From Paraescarpia echinospica (lineage: Eukaryota > Annelida > Polychaeta > Sabellida > Siboglinidae), in assembly GCA_020002185.1 (NCBI GenBank), contig CM034544.1, positions 29,905,842-29,969,841 on the forward strand: a DNA stretch of 64,000 bases. The letters are read 5' to 3'. A model generated the notes under the pieces. It had not been told where the DNA came from and searched no databases. It saw nothing but the letters and a program-made list of their open reading frames with translations. The first letter of the stretch is position 1. Every line of letters starts with the position of its first letter. The position numbers were made by a program, and so were the translations under genes. This document shows positions 1 to 11,150 of the stretch, one piece after another.

Positions 1-298
1 TATTAATTTGGATTTTTTTCATAATTCACTCCACTTTCACTGTTATGAACAATCGAATTACATTTTTGTAAGTTACAAGACCATCCAAAATGATGAGTAG
101 GCAATTTATATAATTTTGAACAATCTTATAAAAGACGCATAATCTTGTAAGTCATTGTTCAAAGTAACGTAATCTTAGTGAATGCATCTGTGTAACCAGG
201 ATTCTGACCAAGTTATCCCTCCGGACGATGGATATTTTTGCTAGCTTATGCAATGAACAACTCTTTTGAAGGCTTTGTTAATTTGTTGTCAATTTCAG

Positions 299-453
299 TT
301 GGTGCTTTGTTCTTCACAAGAAGAATTTGCAGTGACAATGAATGAACAGAGTGATTGGCTTATTGCGCAAGGAGTCACCAAAGTAGTAGGAGTGGAGCTT
401 AGTCAGAAGGAGCAACTCGTGAAAGACCTCTTGGCCCAGCTGATGTACTACAG
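299..453 (+). CDS. Internal exon of a HECT-type E3 ubiquitin ligase (G2E3-like)
   Basis: This 155-bp exon runs from a polypyrimidine acceptor (aatttcag) to a donor (cag/gtatga). It is open in one frame for 51 codons, starts in phase 0 and leaves two bases over. The peptide has the alternating hydrophobic and acidic pattern (SDWLIAQGV, then KEQLVKDLLAQLMYYR) seen just before the C-terminal HECT region of G2E3-like proteins of fish and invertebrates. The two leftover bases join exactly with the single leading base of the exon at 4343 to make Arg. Earlier exons must lie left of the window. Exon call is strong from phase; the family is set mainly by the downstream C-lobe exon. Confidence 0.75.
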
Positions 454-616
454 GTATGATCAGTAATAATAATAATAAAATTTATTTAGACACCATCAAA
501 TCCGGAGCTAATATTGATAAAATCGACATAATATCAAAGAAACATAAAATCGCATATAAGAGAAATAAATCAATTACGGATTGAAAAGTAAAGCTAGCAA
601 GCAAAATCCTAGTTTA

Positions 617-3600
617 TATAAGTAAGCCGATGTACAGTGTATAGTAAAGTTGCAAGCAAATGAAACGTTAAAGTAAACCAATGTACAGTGTATAGTAAAG
701 TTACAAGTAAATGAAACGTTAAAGTAAACCAATGTACAGTGTATAGTAAAGTTACAGGTAAATGAAGCACTAAAGTAAACCGATGTACAGTGTATAATAA
801 AGTTACAGGTAAATGAAACGCTAAAGTAAACCGATGTACAGTGTATAATAAAGTTACAGGTAAATGAAACACTAAAGTAAACCGATGTACAGTGTATAAT
901 AAAGTTACAGGTAAATGAAACGCTAAAGTACCGATGTACAGTGTATAATAAAGTTACAGATAAATGAAACGCTAAAGTAAACCGATGTACAGTGTATAAT
1001 AAAGTTACAGGTAAATGAAACGCTAAAGTAAACCGATGTACAGTGTATAATAAAGTTACAGGTAAAGGAAACGCTAAAGTAAACCGATGTACAGTGTATA
1101 ATAAAGTTACAGGTAAAGGAAACGCTAAAGTAAACCGATGTACAGTGCATAGTAAAGTTACAAGTAAATGAAACGCTAAAGTAAACCGATCTACAGTGTA
1201 TAGTAAAGTTACAGGTAAAGGAAACGCTAAAGTAAACCGATGTACAGTGTATAGTAAAGTTACAGGTAAATTAAGCACTAAAGTAAACCGATGTACAGTG
1301 TATAATAAAGTTACAGGTAAATTAAGCGCTAAAGTAAACCGATGTACAGTGTATAGTAAAGTTGCAAGCAAATGAAACGTTAAAGTAAACCAATGTACAG
1401 TGTATAGTAAAGTTACAAGTAAATGAAACGTTAAAGTAAACCAATGTACAGTGTATAGTAAAGTTACAGGTAAATGAAGCACTAAAGTAAACCGATGTAC
1501 AGTGTATAATAAAGTTACAGGTAAATGAAACGCTAAAGTAAACCGATGTACAGTGTATAATAAAGTTACAGGTAAATGAAACACTAAAGTAAACCGATGT
1601 ACAGTGTATAATAAAGTTACAGGTAAATGAAACGCTAAAGTACCGATGTACAGTGTATAATAAAGTTACAGGTAAATGAAACGCTAAAGTAAACCGATGT
1701 ACAGTGTATAATAAAGTTACAGGTAAATGAAACGCTAAAGTAAACCGATGTACAGTGTATAATAAAGTTACAGGTAAAGGAAACGCTAAAGTAAACCGAT
1801 GTACAGTGTATAATAAAGTTACAGGTAAAGCAACGCTAAAGTAAACCGATGTACAGTGCATAGTAAAGTTACAAGTAAATGAAACGCTAAAGTAAACCGA
1901 TCTACAGTGTATAGTAAAGTTACAGGTAAAGGAAACGCTAAAGTAAACCGATGTACAGTGTATAGTAAAGTTACAGGTAAATTAAGCACTAAAGTAAACC
2001 GATGTACAGTGTATAATAAAGTTACAGGTAAATTAAGCGCTAAAGTAAACCGATGTACAGTGTATAATAAAGTTACAGGTAAATGAAACGCTAAAGTAAA
2101 CCGATGTACAGTGTATAATAAAGTTACAGGTAAATGAAACGCTAAAGTAAACCGATGTACAGTGTATAATAAAGTTACAGGTAAATGAAACACTAAAGTA
2201 AACCGATGTACAGTGTATAATAAAGTTACAGGTAAAGGAAACGCTAAAGTAAACCGATGTACAGTGTATAATAAAGTTACAGGTAAATGAAACACTAAAG
2301 TAAACCGATGTACAGTGCATAATAAAGTTACAGGTAAATGAAACGCTAAAGTAAACCGATGTACAGTGCATAATAAAGTTACAGGTAAAGGAAACGCTAA
2401 AGTAAACCGATGTACAGTGCATAGTAAAGTTACAGGTAAATGAAACGCTAAAGTAAACCGATGTACAGTGCATAGTAAAGTTACAGGTAAATGAAACGCT
2501 AAAGTAAACCAATGTACAGTGTATAATAAAGTTACAGGTAAATGAAACGCTAAAGTAAACCGATGTACAGTGTATAGTAAAGTTACAGGTAAATGAAACG
2601 CTAAAGTAAACCGATGTAGAGTGTATAATAAATTTTCAGGTAAATGAAACGCTAAAGTAAACCGATGTACAGTGTATAGTAAAGTTACAGGTAAATGAAA
2701 CGCTAAAGTAAACCGATGTACAGTGTATAATAAAGTTACAGGTAAATGAAACGCTAAAGTAAACCGATGTACAGTGTATAGTAAAGTTACAGGTAAATGA
2801 AACGCTAAAGTAAACCGATGTACAGTGTATAGTAAAGTTACAGGTAAATGAAACGCTAAAGTAAACCGATGTACAGTGTATAATAAAGTTACAGGTAAAT
2901 GAAACGCTAAAGTAAACCGATGTACAGTGTATAATAAAGTTACAGGTAAATGAAACGCTAAAGTAAACCGATGTACAGTGTATAGTAAAGTTACAGGTAA
3001 ATGAAACGCTAAAGTAAACCGATGTACAGTGTATAATAAAGTTACAGGTAAATGAAACGCTAAAGTAAATCGATGTACAGTGTATAATAAAGTTACAGGT
3101 AAATGAAACGCTAAAGTAAACCGATGTACAGTGTATAATAAAGTTACAGGTAAATGAAACGCTAAAGTAAACCGATGTACAGTGTATAATAAAGTTACAG
3201 GTAAATGAAACGCTAAAGTAAACCGATGTACAGTGTATAATAAAGTTACAGGTAAATGAAACGCTAAAGTAAACCGACGTACAGTGTATAATAAAGTTAC
3301 AAGTAAATGAAACGCTAAAGTAAACCGATGTACAGTGTATAATAAAGTTACAGGTAAATGAAACGCTAAAGTAAACCGATGTACAGTGTATAAGAAAGTT
3401 ACAGGTACATGAAACGCTAAAGTAAACCGATGTACAGTGTATAGTAAAGTTACAGGTAAATGAAAAGCTAAAGTAAACCGATGTACAGTGTATAATAAAG
3501 TTACAGGTAAATGAAACGCTAAAGTAAACCGATGTACAGTGTATAGTAAAGTTACAGGTAAAGGGAACGCTAAAGTAAACCGATGTACAGTGTATAGTAA

Positions 3601-3690
3601 AGTTACAGGTAAAGGGAACGCTAAAGTAAACCAATATACAGTGTATAGGAAAGTTACAGGTAAATGAAACACTAAAGCAAACGATTAGCA
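617..3690. repeat. Minisatellite, 51-bp unit, about 60 copies, in the first HECT intron
   Basis: The unit reads approximately gttacaggtaaatgaaacg, then ctaaagtaaaccgatgtaca, then gtgtataataaa, and recurs every 51 bp with scattered substitutions. Because 51 is divisible by three, two minus-strand frames stay open for long stretches (up to 617 codons, 17-residue period). These ORFs have no independent support and lie antisense to an intron. Copies near the left edge differ more from the consensus than those at 2,400-3,500, and a block of 14 units is duplicated (see findings). Confidence 0.97.
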
Positions 3691-4342
3691 AAAGTGCTAA
3701 AAAGCTTAACATACTAGATAAAAAAATACAAAGCTAAATTACATTAAATAAGTTGAGTAGATAATAAAACTAAAAATGTATTAAAATATGTATGTATGAA
3801 TAATACAAATTTTAAGTGAGGTCCGGGTATATTAGTTTAAGAACAGAAATGTAGATTAAAGTATATCTATAGTGAAAGTGTGTTACACTCGCTAGCCAAT
3901 ACCAACCTTTGATGCAACAACTCCCTTGTTTAAGGTGGTGCCGTACCCTTGGATATGGAATATATGCTACAGAGAATATTCTTTAGGATTGTTGCAGAAG
4001 ATTTTATCGATGAGAAATACTGGGAAGTGGTCAGATAGATCTGTGTCCAAAATGCTATGGAAAATGTTTTGATGGTTATTTATAAAAAAAATTATCAATT
4101 AACGTCACTAATTGATTAGTTACTCATTTTGGTTTATTTATTAATGGAATATAAGAATGTAAAAACATCAGGTTTAAAATATTGTATGTTGGTACATGTA
4201 TTTCATAATTATTAAACAGATTAATATTAAAATTTCCCATGATATAACATAATTTATTTCCATAGTTGGACTATATAGGAATATATATGTATGTACGTAT
4301 ATATATATATATGTATATATATATAATCATTTCTGTAAACAG
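3691..4342 (+). other. Remainder of HECT intron, AT-rich, with a TA/TG microsatellite
   Basis: Between the 51-bp array and the next exon no coding signal is seen. A (TA)n-rich tract with TATG interruptions occupies about 4283-4325, immediately before the acceptor ctgtaaacag. Nothing else is recognised here. Confidence 0.7.
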
Positions 4343-4572
4343 AGTTCTACCAGCGATTACACAGTTCACTGAGGGTCTTGGCACAGTGTGGGATGACATC
4401 AAGCAGAACCCCCATGCCACATGCGACTTGCTTGTCGTCCAAGAAACCAGGCTCAACTCTGCACAGTTCAAGAAGCAATACAACATTGTCTATTCACCTG
4501 CTGGCTCAAATGCCAGAAATAAAGAGGATGACACAGTTTTCTGCTGGGAGGTTTTCTTGGAGAAATGCTCGA
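4343..4572 (+). CDS. Internal exon of the same HECT E3 ligase gene, start of HECT C-lobe region
   Basis: This 230-bp exon begins after ctgtaaacag and ends at donor gtaagt. Its first base completes the Arg codon left open by the exon at 299-453, and its last base starts a codon completed at 7967, so both junctions hold phase. The peptide contains VLPAITQFTEGL, then YSPAGSNARNKEDDTVFCWE. G2E3-like HECT proteins carry a very similar line here (a YSxEGSNxR-type motif followed by a WxxFL segment) just before the C-lobe. A SINE starts about 30 bp past the donor. ORFs read through the exon borders are artefacts of the intron sequence. Confidence 0.85.
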
Positions 4573-4602
4573 GTAAGTGCTCGTAAATTGATTGATTTCT
4601 AG

Positions 4603-4984
4603 TTTTTTTTTTTTTCCAACACTCAGCCATGTTCTATTGACTGACTATAGTCAGTACATATCGTGGTTACAATGTTATGTTTTTATGAGGTCTCATTCAA
4701 CTAGTCAGCCTTCTTCAGAACATTATTGCCAAGCCGACCTTTCTATGCTGGCACTGACGGTGGTCACTGCCAGTGTGCTGGTCATCCTCAGTGGTTCCTT
4801 TACATCCCAAATTGAGATAGGACCGACATTAACATATTGTATGAGTCAGGAGGATACACAGTCCCCAGTGTTGAGAACCAGGTTTTTACACCAAATAGAA
4901 TGCCTGCCTGGTCTGGGTTTTGAACTCAGAACGCTGACATGCCAGGCGGATGTGCTAAACACTAAACTACTATGCTCTCCCTAG
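4603..4984 (-). mobile_element. tRNA-derived SINE, full-length copy on the minus strand
   Basis: Read on the minus strand, the element starts near 4984 with a tRNA-like head (A box about TTTAGTGTTTAGCACATCCG, B box GAGTTCAAAACCC), continues through a body with TTGGGATGTAAAGGAACCAC, and ends in a poly-A run (the poly-T at 4603-4616). Two further copies on the plus strand at 32921-33245 and 33487-33617 share the body, including gagacctcat and attacattgt. An apparent 130-codon plus-strand ORF here is antisense SINE and is not a gene. Confidence 0.85.
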
Positions 4985-5084
4985 TCAAATTATTGTTTGG
5001 TCTGGACCAAAGTACCCTGGTAGTCTTACACACTGTACCAAATCGGCAGTCATAATTGATTTATTGTTAAATATGAATCAATTT

Positions 5085-5290
5085 TTAAAAAGCAACATTT
5101 TGAGAAACGAGGTCATTTGTACTTATATTGTCAATTGTTTATTAATCTGTTGGTTTGTAAATGCTTGTTTTTTTATTAGATTTGGATTGAGATTAAATGC
5201 ATTTGTGCCAAAATCACAAAGTTGATCGATATTTGGCCTCGTTTGTTAAATAGGCCTGTGGGACGTTATACCCAGTTTGCTGTGGCGGGT
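5085..5290 (+). repeat. Dispersed repeat that leads into the 42/43-bp minisatellite
   Basis: The stretch shares a series of aligned blocks with 49553-49830: aaaaagcaacattttgagaa, aaaatcac/aaagttgat, ttggcc, and tacccagttTgctgtgg. At both places the similarity ends where, or shortly before, minisatellite-bearing DNA begins. This looks like one repeat family with two copies in the window. Its class is not recognised and no terminal motifs were found. Confidence 0.6.
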
Positions 5291-6395
5291 ACAGTTTATC
5301 AAGGTGGAGGGAGTTAGGAATCTGTGGCGGGTACAGTTTATCAAGGTGGAGGGAGTTAGGAATCTGTGGCGGGTACAGTTTATCAAGGTGGAGGGAGTTA
5401 GCAATCTGTGGCGGGTACAGTTTAATCAAGGTGGAGGGAGTTAGGAATCTGTGGCGGGTACAGTTTATCAAGGTGGAGGGAGTTAGGAATCTGTGACGGG
5501 TACAGTTTAATCAAGGTGGAGGGAGTTAGGAATCTGTGGCGGGTACAGTTTAATCAAGGTGGAGGGAGTTAGGAATCTGTGGCGGGTACAGTTTATCAAG
5601 GTGGAGGGAGTTAGGAATTTGTGGCGGGTACAGTTTATCAAGGTGGAGGGAGTTAGGAATCTGTGGCGGGTACAGTTTAATCAAGGTGGAGGGAGTTAGG
5701 AATCTGTGGCAGGTACAGTTTAATCAAGGTGGAGGGAGTTAGGAATTTGTGGCGGGTACAGTTTATCAAGGTGGAGGGAGTTAGGAATCTGTGGCGGGTA
5801 CAGTTTATCAAGGTGGAGGGAGTTAGGAATCTTTGGCGGGTACAGTTTAATCAAGGTGGAGGGAGTTAGGAATCTGTGGCGGGTACAGTTTATCAAGGTG
5901 GAGGGAGTTAGGAATCTGTGACAGGGTGGAGGGAGTTAGGAATCTGTGGCAGGTACAGTTTAATCAAGGTGGAGGGAGTTAGGAATCTGGGTACAGTTTA
6001 ATCAAGGTGGAGGGAGTTAGGAATCTGTGGCGGGTACAGTTTATCAAGGTGGAGGGAGTTAGGAATCTTTGGCGGGTACAGTTTTATCAAGGTGGAGGGA
6101 GTTAGGAATCTGTGGCGGGTACAGTTTAATCAAGGTGGAGGGAGTTAGGAATCTGTGGCGGGTACAGTTTATCAAGGTGGAGGGAGTTAAGAATCTGGAG
6201 GGAGTTAGGAATTTGTCAGGCGGGTACAGTTTATCAAGGTGGAGGGAGTTAGGAATCTGTGGCGGGTACAGTTTATCAAGGTGGAGGGAGTTAGGAATCT
6301 TTGGCGGGTACAGTTTAATCAAGGTGGAGGGAGTTAGGAATCTGTGGCGGGTACAGTTTATCAAGGTGGAGGGAGTTAAGAATCTGGGGCGGGCT
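5271..6395. repeat. Minisatellite, 42/43-bp units, about 26 copies, in the second HECT intron
   Basis: The unit is gtggcgggtacagttta(a)t, then caaggtggagggagttagga, then atct. Two length variants alternate, tttatcaagg (42 bp) and tttaatcaagg (43 bp), plus a few internally deleted units near 5920, 5985 and 6190. The extra base breaks frame, so only short ORFs exist. One strand is purine-rich. Confidence 0.95.
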
Positions 6396-7966
6396 CAGTT
6401 TTAAATTCATTTGATTATGAGAGCTATAAGTGTTGGTGATTTTGGGGCAGGTACATTTTTTTCAGTGTTGATAATTAAACTAATCATGATTGTTTGTACA
6501 AAATTTGGTTCACAGTCCAGTGCACAGGATTTCTGGAGCGCTCCCTAAGATTGAATTTGTAGATATACATAGGCAATGTTAACATATATGTTGCTTTATC
6601 AGGAAAATGTCCTTTCCCCATGCAAAGCTGGTTAATTCAGCTAGTGTTGTATAAAAACAACGAAATCAGTCATTGAAGTCAAATACAATTTGTATTACTG
6701 GGGTATATAATTACATGTAGAAGCCATTGAAAACAAATTATACAACATTAGCATAGTGTCAAACAGTGAACACAGTTTTGGGCTTATTCAATACAGTTTG
6801 ACAGTAAACCTTCAAGATATTTATTCTTAATGAAAGGCAGTGTGTTCCCCTACCAGGAAATAGCCAACACATTTATTTGTAACAGGATGCCTGCTGAATT
6901 GGCGGTGTTGATCGTGCGAAAATGTGAAATCATTGAGCATCAATGGGTGTTGTGATTAATTCAGCCCACCTTGGCAATATTATCAATATTTTGAAACTGT
7001 TGTTTGCAATTTGAACATATCACTGGTGGAAACTTTCAAATTGCGAACATTGTTACTGGCTTTCTAAACACAATTTGGCAGACAGTATGACCAAATATTT
7101 ATTATAGTCATAAGAACATTATATTAATTAATACAAATCCTGGAAGAGATTGCCTCCTTGTAAGAACAGTTTTCAATATAATAAATCTTATTATAACTGA
7201 GCTCGCGTATGTATGTTATGGTTGTCCTCTTAGACGGCTTAAACCTCGAGCGCCAAACTTTCAGGGATTAATCTACAACCCTTAGAATAGGACGTAAGAC
7301 CTATAGCTTTTCAAAATACCCCATTTATATCAAGGCACCTTTATGGAATAAATTAGTTTGTATCTTAACGGTAATGTGCACGTAATATGTAAAGTGTAAC
7401 CTAACAATTGCAGAAACCACTTGCGCATGGCAAATATATAAGGAAAACGGCCTCTACATCATAGAGTTGGAAACATTGAGCACCAGGAAATGCTGACACA
7501 ATATGTTCACCCTCATGCCAGTAGCATAACAATACAAATATTATTTGACAATTCTACACTATCACGACTAAGGCCTATTGATGGATGTGGACTTCACATT
7601 CTCACCGACCTTCGTTGCTTTGAACACACAATGAGTATCTGCAAACGCATTATGGTGTTTATGTAACGATGCTCTGTGTTTTCTAACATTTGGTAAATAT
7701 TACTATCACAACAGTCTTCTAACAAAGCATCCCTTCAGGTGACGGACATTTTGGCTAGTTTATCGAAGGCAGCGGGACGGTACATTCATAGATGTTATAA
7801 ATACAGCCAAGCACAACTAGCCAGCTACGTGGACAAGTCCAAATGTTTCTGACAACGTTGAGCCACATTTCAGTATCATTCAGGAAATCAAGAGACGGGC
7901 ATTTCTGGTACTGTTAATAAATGAGGATCGGATGTCATCCCTTAAGAGATGTCACTGTTGTTTCAG
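6396..7966 (+). other. Remainder of the second HECT intron
   Basis: No exon, repeat array or transposon fragment could be recognised. The sequence is AT-rich and unique within the window. It ends at the acceptor tgttgtttcag before the last exon. Confidence 0.5.
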
Positions 7967-8217
7967 ACTGTCTAGTAGACATCACGCTGGAGGAAGTGTT
8001 GGCCTTCTGGACTGGGGCAGACCATGTACCCCCGTGTGGTTTTGACAACCCTCTCACACTTGAGTTCTACCCCCAGGAGTTGGGGGTAAGGCGTCTACCC
8101 ACCAGCAGCACGTGCTCCCTCTGTCTTTGCCTACCCAGCGGTGTGGAAGAACCTGATGAACTGGAGCATATGTTGATAGATGCCATCCAGGGCACACATG
8201 GATTTGGTAAAATCTAA
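7967..8217 (+). CDS. Last exon of HECT E3 ligase: C-lobe with catalytic Cys and stop codon
   Basis: The exon follows tgttgtttcag and its first two bases complete the codon begun at 4572. It encodes a typical HECT C-lobe end: LEEVLAFWTGADHVPPCGF, then LPTSSTCSLCLCLP, and the terminal AIQGTHGFGKI before TAA (8215-8217). HECT ligases form a thioester between ubiquitin and a Cys in an STC motif before passing it to the substrate; that Cys is encoded at 8113-8115. The C-terminal Gly-Phe-Gly is where G2E3-like and other HECT proteins usually end. No truncation is seen, so the C-lobe appears intact. An ORF starting at 7921 includes intron bases and is not the true start. Confidence 0.92.
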
Positions 8218-8271
8218 TGCCGGTTTCACATAGAAAATTTTAAGAGACAACTTTAAACCGGTTTATGACGA

Positions 8272-11150
8272 ACAATTGTTCACAACGCCACGCATCCTTT
8301 CTACAATTGTTCACAATGCCATGCATCCTTTCTATAATTGTTCGCAATGCCACGCATCCTTTCTACAATTGTACGCAATGCCACGCATCCTTTCTACAAT
8401 TGTACGCAATGCCATGCATCCTTTCTACAATTGTTCGCAATGCCACGCATCCTTTCTACAATTGTTCGCAACGCCACGCATCCTTTCTACAATTGTTCAC
8501 AATGCCATGCATCCTTTCTACAATTGTTCACAATGCCATGCATCCTTTCTACAATTGTTTGCAATGCCACGCATCCTTTCTACAATTGTTCACAATGCCA
8601 TGCATCCTTTCTACAATTGTTCACAATGCCATGCATCCTTTCTACAATTGTTTGCAATGCCACGCATCCTTTCTACAATTGTTCGCAACGCCACGCATCC
8701 TTTCTACAATTGTTCACAACACCACGCATCCTTTCTACAATTGTTCACAATGCCACGCATCCTTTCTACAATTGTACGCAATGCCATGCATCCTTTCTAC
8801 AATTGTTCGCAATGCCACGCATCCTTTCTACAATTGTTCACAATGCCACGCATCCTTTCTACAATTGTACGCAATGCCACGCATCCTTTCTTCAATTGTA
8901 CGCAATGCCACGTATCCTTTCTACAATTGTACGCAATGCCACGCATCCTTTCTACAATTGTACGCAATGCCATGCATCCTTTCTACAATTGTACGCAATG
9001 CCATGCATCCTTTCTACAATTGTACGCAATGCCATGCATCCTTTCTACAATTGTACGCAATGCCATGCATCCTTTCTACAATTGTACGCAATGCCACGCA
9101 TCCTTTCTACAATTGTACGCAATGCCACGTATCCTTTCTACAATTGTACGCAATGCCACGCATCCTTTCTACAATTGTACGCAATGCAACGCATCCTTTC
9201 TACAATTGTACGCAATGCCATGCATCCTTTCTACAATTGTACGCAATGCCATGCATCCTTTCTACAATTGTACGCAATGCCACGCATCCTTTCTACAATT
9301 GTACGCAATGCCACACATCCTTTCTACAATTGTTCGGTATGCTACGCATCCTTTCTACAATTGTACGCAATGCCACGCATCCTTTCTACAATTGTACGCA
9401 ATGCAACGCATCCTTTCTACAATTGTACGCAATGCCACGCATCCTTTCTACAATTGTTTGCAATGCCACGCATCCTTTCTACAATTGTACGCAATGCAAC
9501 GCATCTTTTCTACAATTGTTTGCAATGCCACGCATCCTTTCTACAATTGTTCACAATGCCATGCATCCTTTCTACAATTGTATGCAATGCCATGCATCCT
9601 TTCTACAATTGTACGCAATGCCACGCATCCTTTCTACAATTGTACGCAATGCCACGCATCCTTTCTACAATTGTACGCAATGCCACGCATCCTTTCTACA
9701 ATTGTACGCAATGCCACGTATCCTTTCTACAATTGTTCACAATGCCACGCATCCTTTCTACAATTGTATGCAATGCCATGCATCCTTTCTACAATTGTAC
9801 GCAATGCCACGCATCCTTTCTACAATTGTATGCAATGCCATGCATCCTTTCTACAATTGTATGCAATGCCATGCATCCTTTCTACAATTGTACGCAATGC
9901 CACGCATCCTTTCTACAATTGTACGCAATGCCACGTATCCTTTCTACAATTGTTCACAATGCCATGCATCCTTTCTACAATTGTACGCAATGCCACGCAT
10001 CCTTTCTACAATTGTATGCAATGCCATGCATCCTTTCTACAATTGTACGCAATGCCACGCATCCTTTCTACAATTGTACGCAATCCTTTCTACAATTGCC
10101 ACGTATCCTTTCTACAATTGTACGCAATGCCACGCATCCTTTCTACAATTGTTCGCAATGCCACGCATCCTTTCTACAATTGTTCACAACGCCACGTATC
10201 CTTTCTACAATTGTATGCAATGCCACGTATCCTTTCTACAATTGTATGCAATGCCACGTATCCTTTCTACAATTGTACGCAATGCCACGCATCCTTTCTA
10301 CAATTGTATGCAATGCCACGCATCCTTTCTACAATTGTACGCAATGCCACGTATCCGTTCTACAATTGTACGCAATGCAACGCATCCTTTCTACAATTGT
10401 ACGCAATGCCACGCATCCTTTCTACAATTGTACGCAATGCCACGCATCCTTTCTACAATTGTACGCAATGCCACGCATCCTTTCTACAATTGTACGCAAT
10501 GCCACGCATCCTTTCTACAATTGTACGCAATGCCACGCATCCTTTCTACAATTGTATGCAATGCCACGCATCCTTTCTACAATTGTACGCAATGCCATGT
10601 ATCCTTTCTACAATTGTACGCAATGCAACGCATCCTTTCTACAATTGTACGCAATGCCACGTATCCTTTCTACAATTGTACGCAATGCAACGCATCCTTT
10701 CTACAATTGTACGCAATGCCACGTATCCTTTCTACAATTGTACGCAATGCCACGCATCCTTTCTACAATTGTACGCAATGCCACGCATCCTTTCTACAAT
10801 TGTACGCAATGCCACGCATCCTTTCTACAATTGTACGCAATGCCACGCATCCTTTCTACAATTGTACGCAATGCCATGCATCCTTTCTACAATTGTACGC
10901 AATGCAACGCATCCTTTCTTCAATTGTACGAAATGCCACGCATCCTTTGTACAATTGTACGCAATGCCATGCATCCTTTGTACAATTGTACGCAATGCCA
11001 CGCATCCTTTCTACAATTGTACGCAATGCCACGCATCCTTTCTACAATTGTACGCAATGCCACGCATCCTTTCTACAATTGTACGCAATGCCACGTATCC
11101 TTTCTACAATTGTACGCAATGCAACGCATCCTTTCTACAATTGTTCCAAG
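8272..11150. repeat. Minisatellite, 31-bp unit, about 93 copies, directly after the HECT stop codon
   Basis: The unit is cacgcatcctttctacaatt, then gtacgcaatgc. It starts about 55 bp after the stop codon and would lie in the 3' UTR if the transcript reaches that far. The unit has no stop codon in any plus-strand frame. Since 31 is not a multiple of three, each frame cycles through all three phases, giving three overlapping ORFs of more than 930 codons with the same 31-residue period. The copies centre on the perfect palindrome TACAATTGTA. Early copies often have ttcacaatg or ttcgcaatg, later ones mostly tacgcaatg. Confidence 0.97.

Noticed and set aside
617..3690. CRISPR-like array
   Set aside because: Units are contiguous 51-bp copies with no unique spacers, and the context is eukaryotic.
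4592..4984. 130-codon plus-strand gene
   Set aside because: It is the antisense of a tRNA-derived SINE with other copies in the window.
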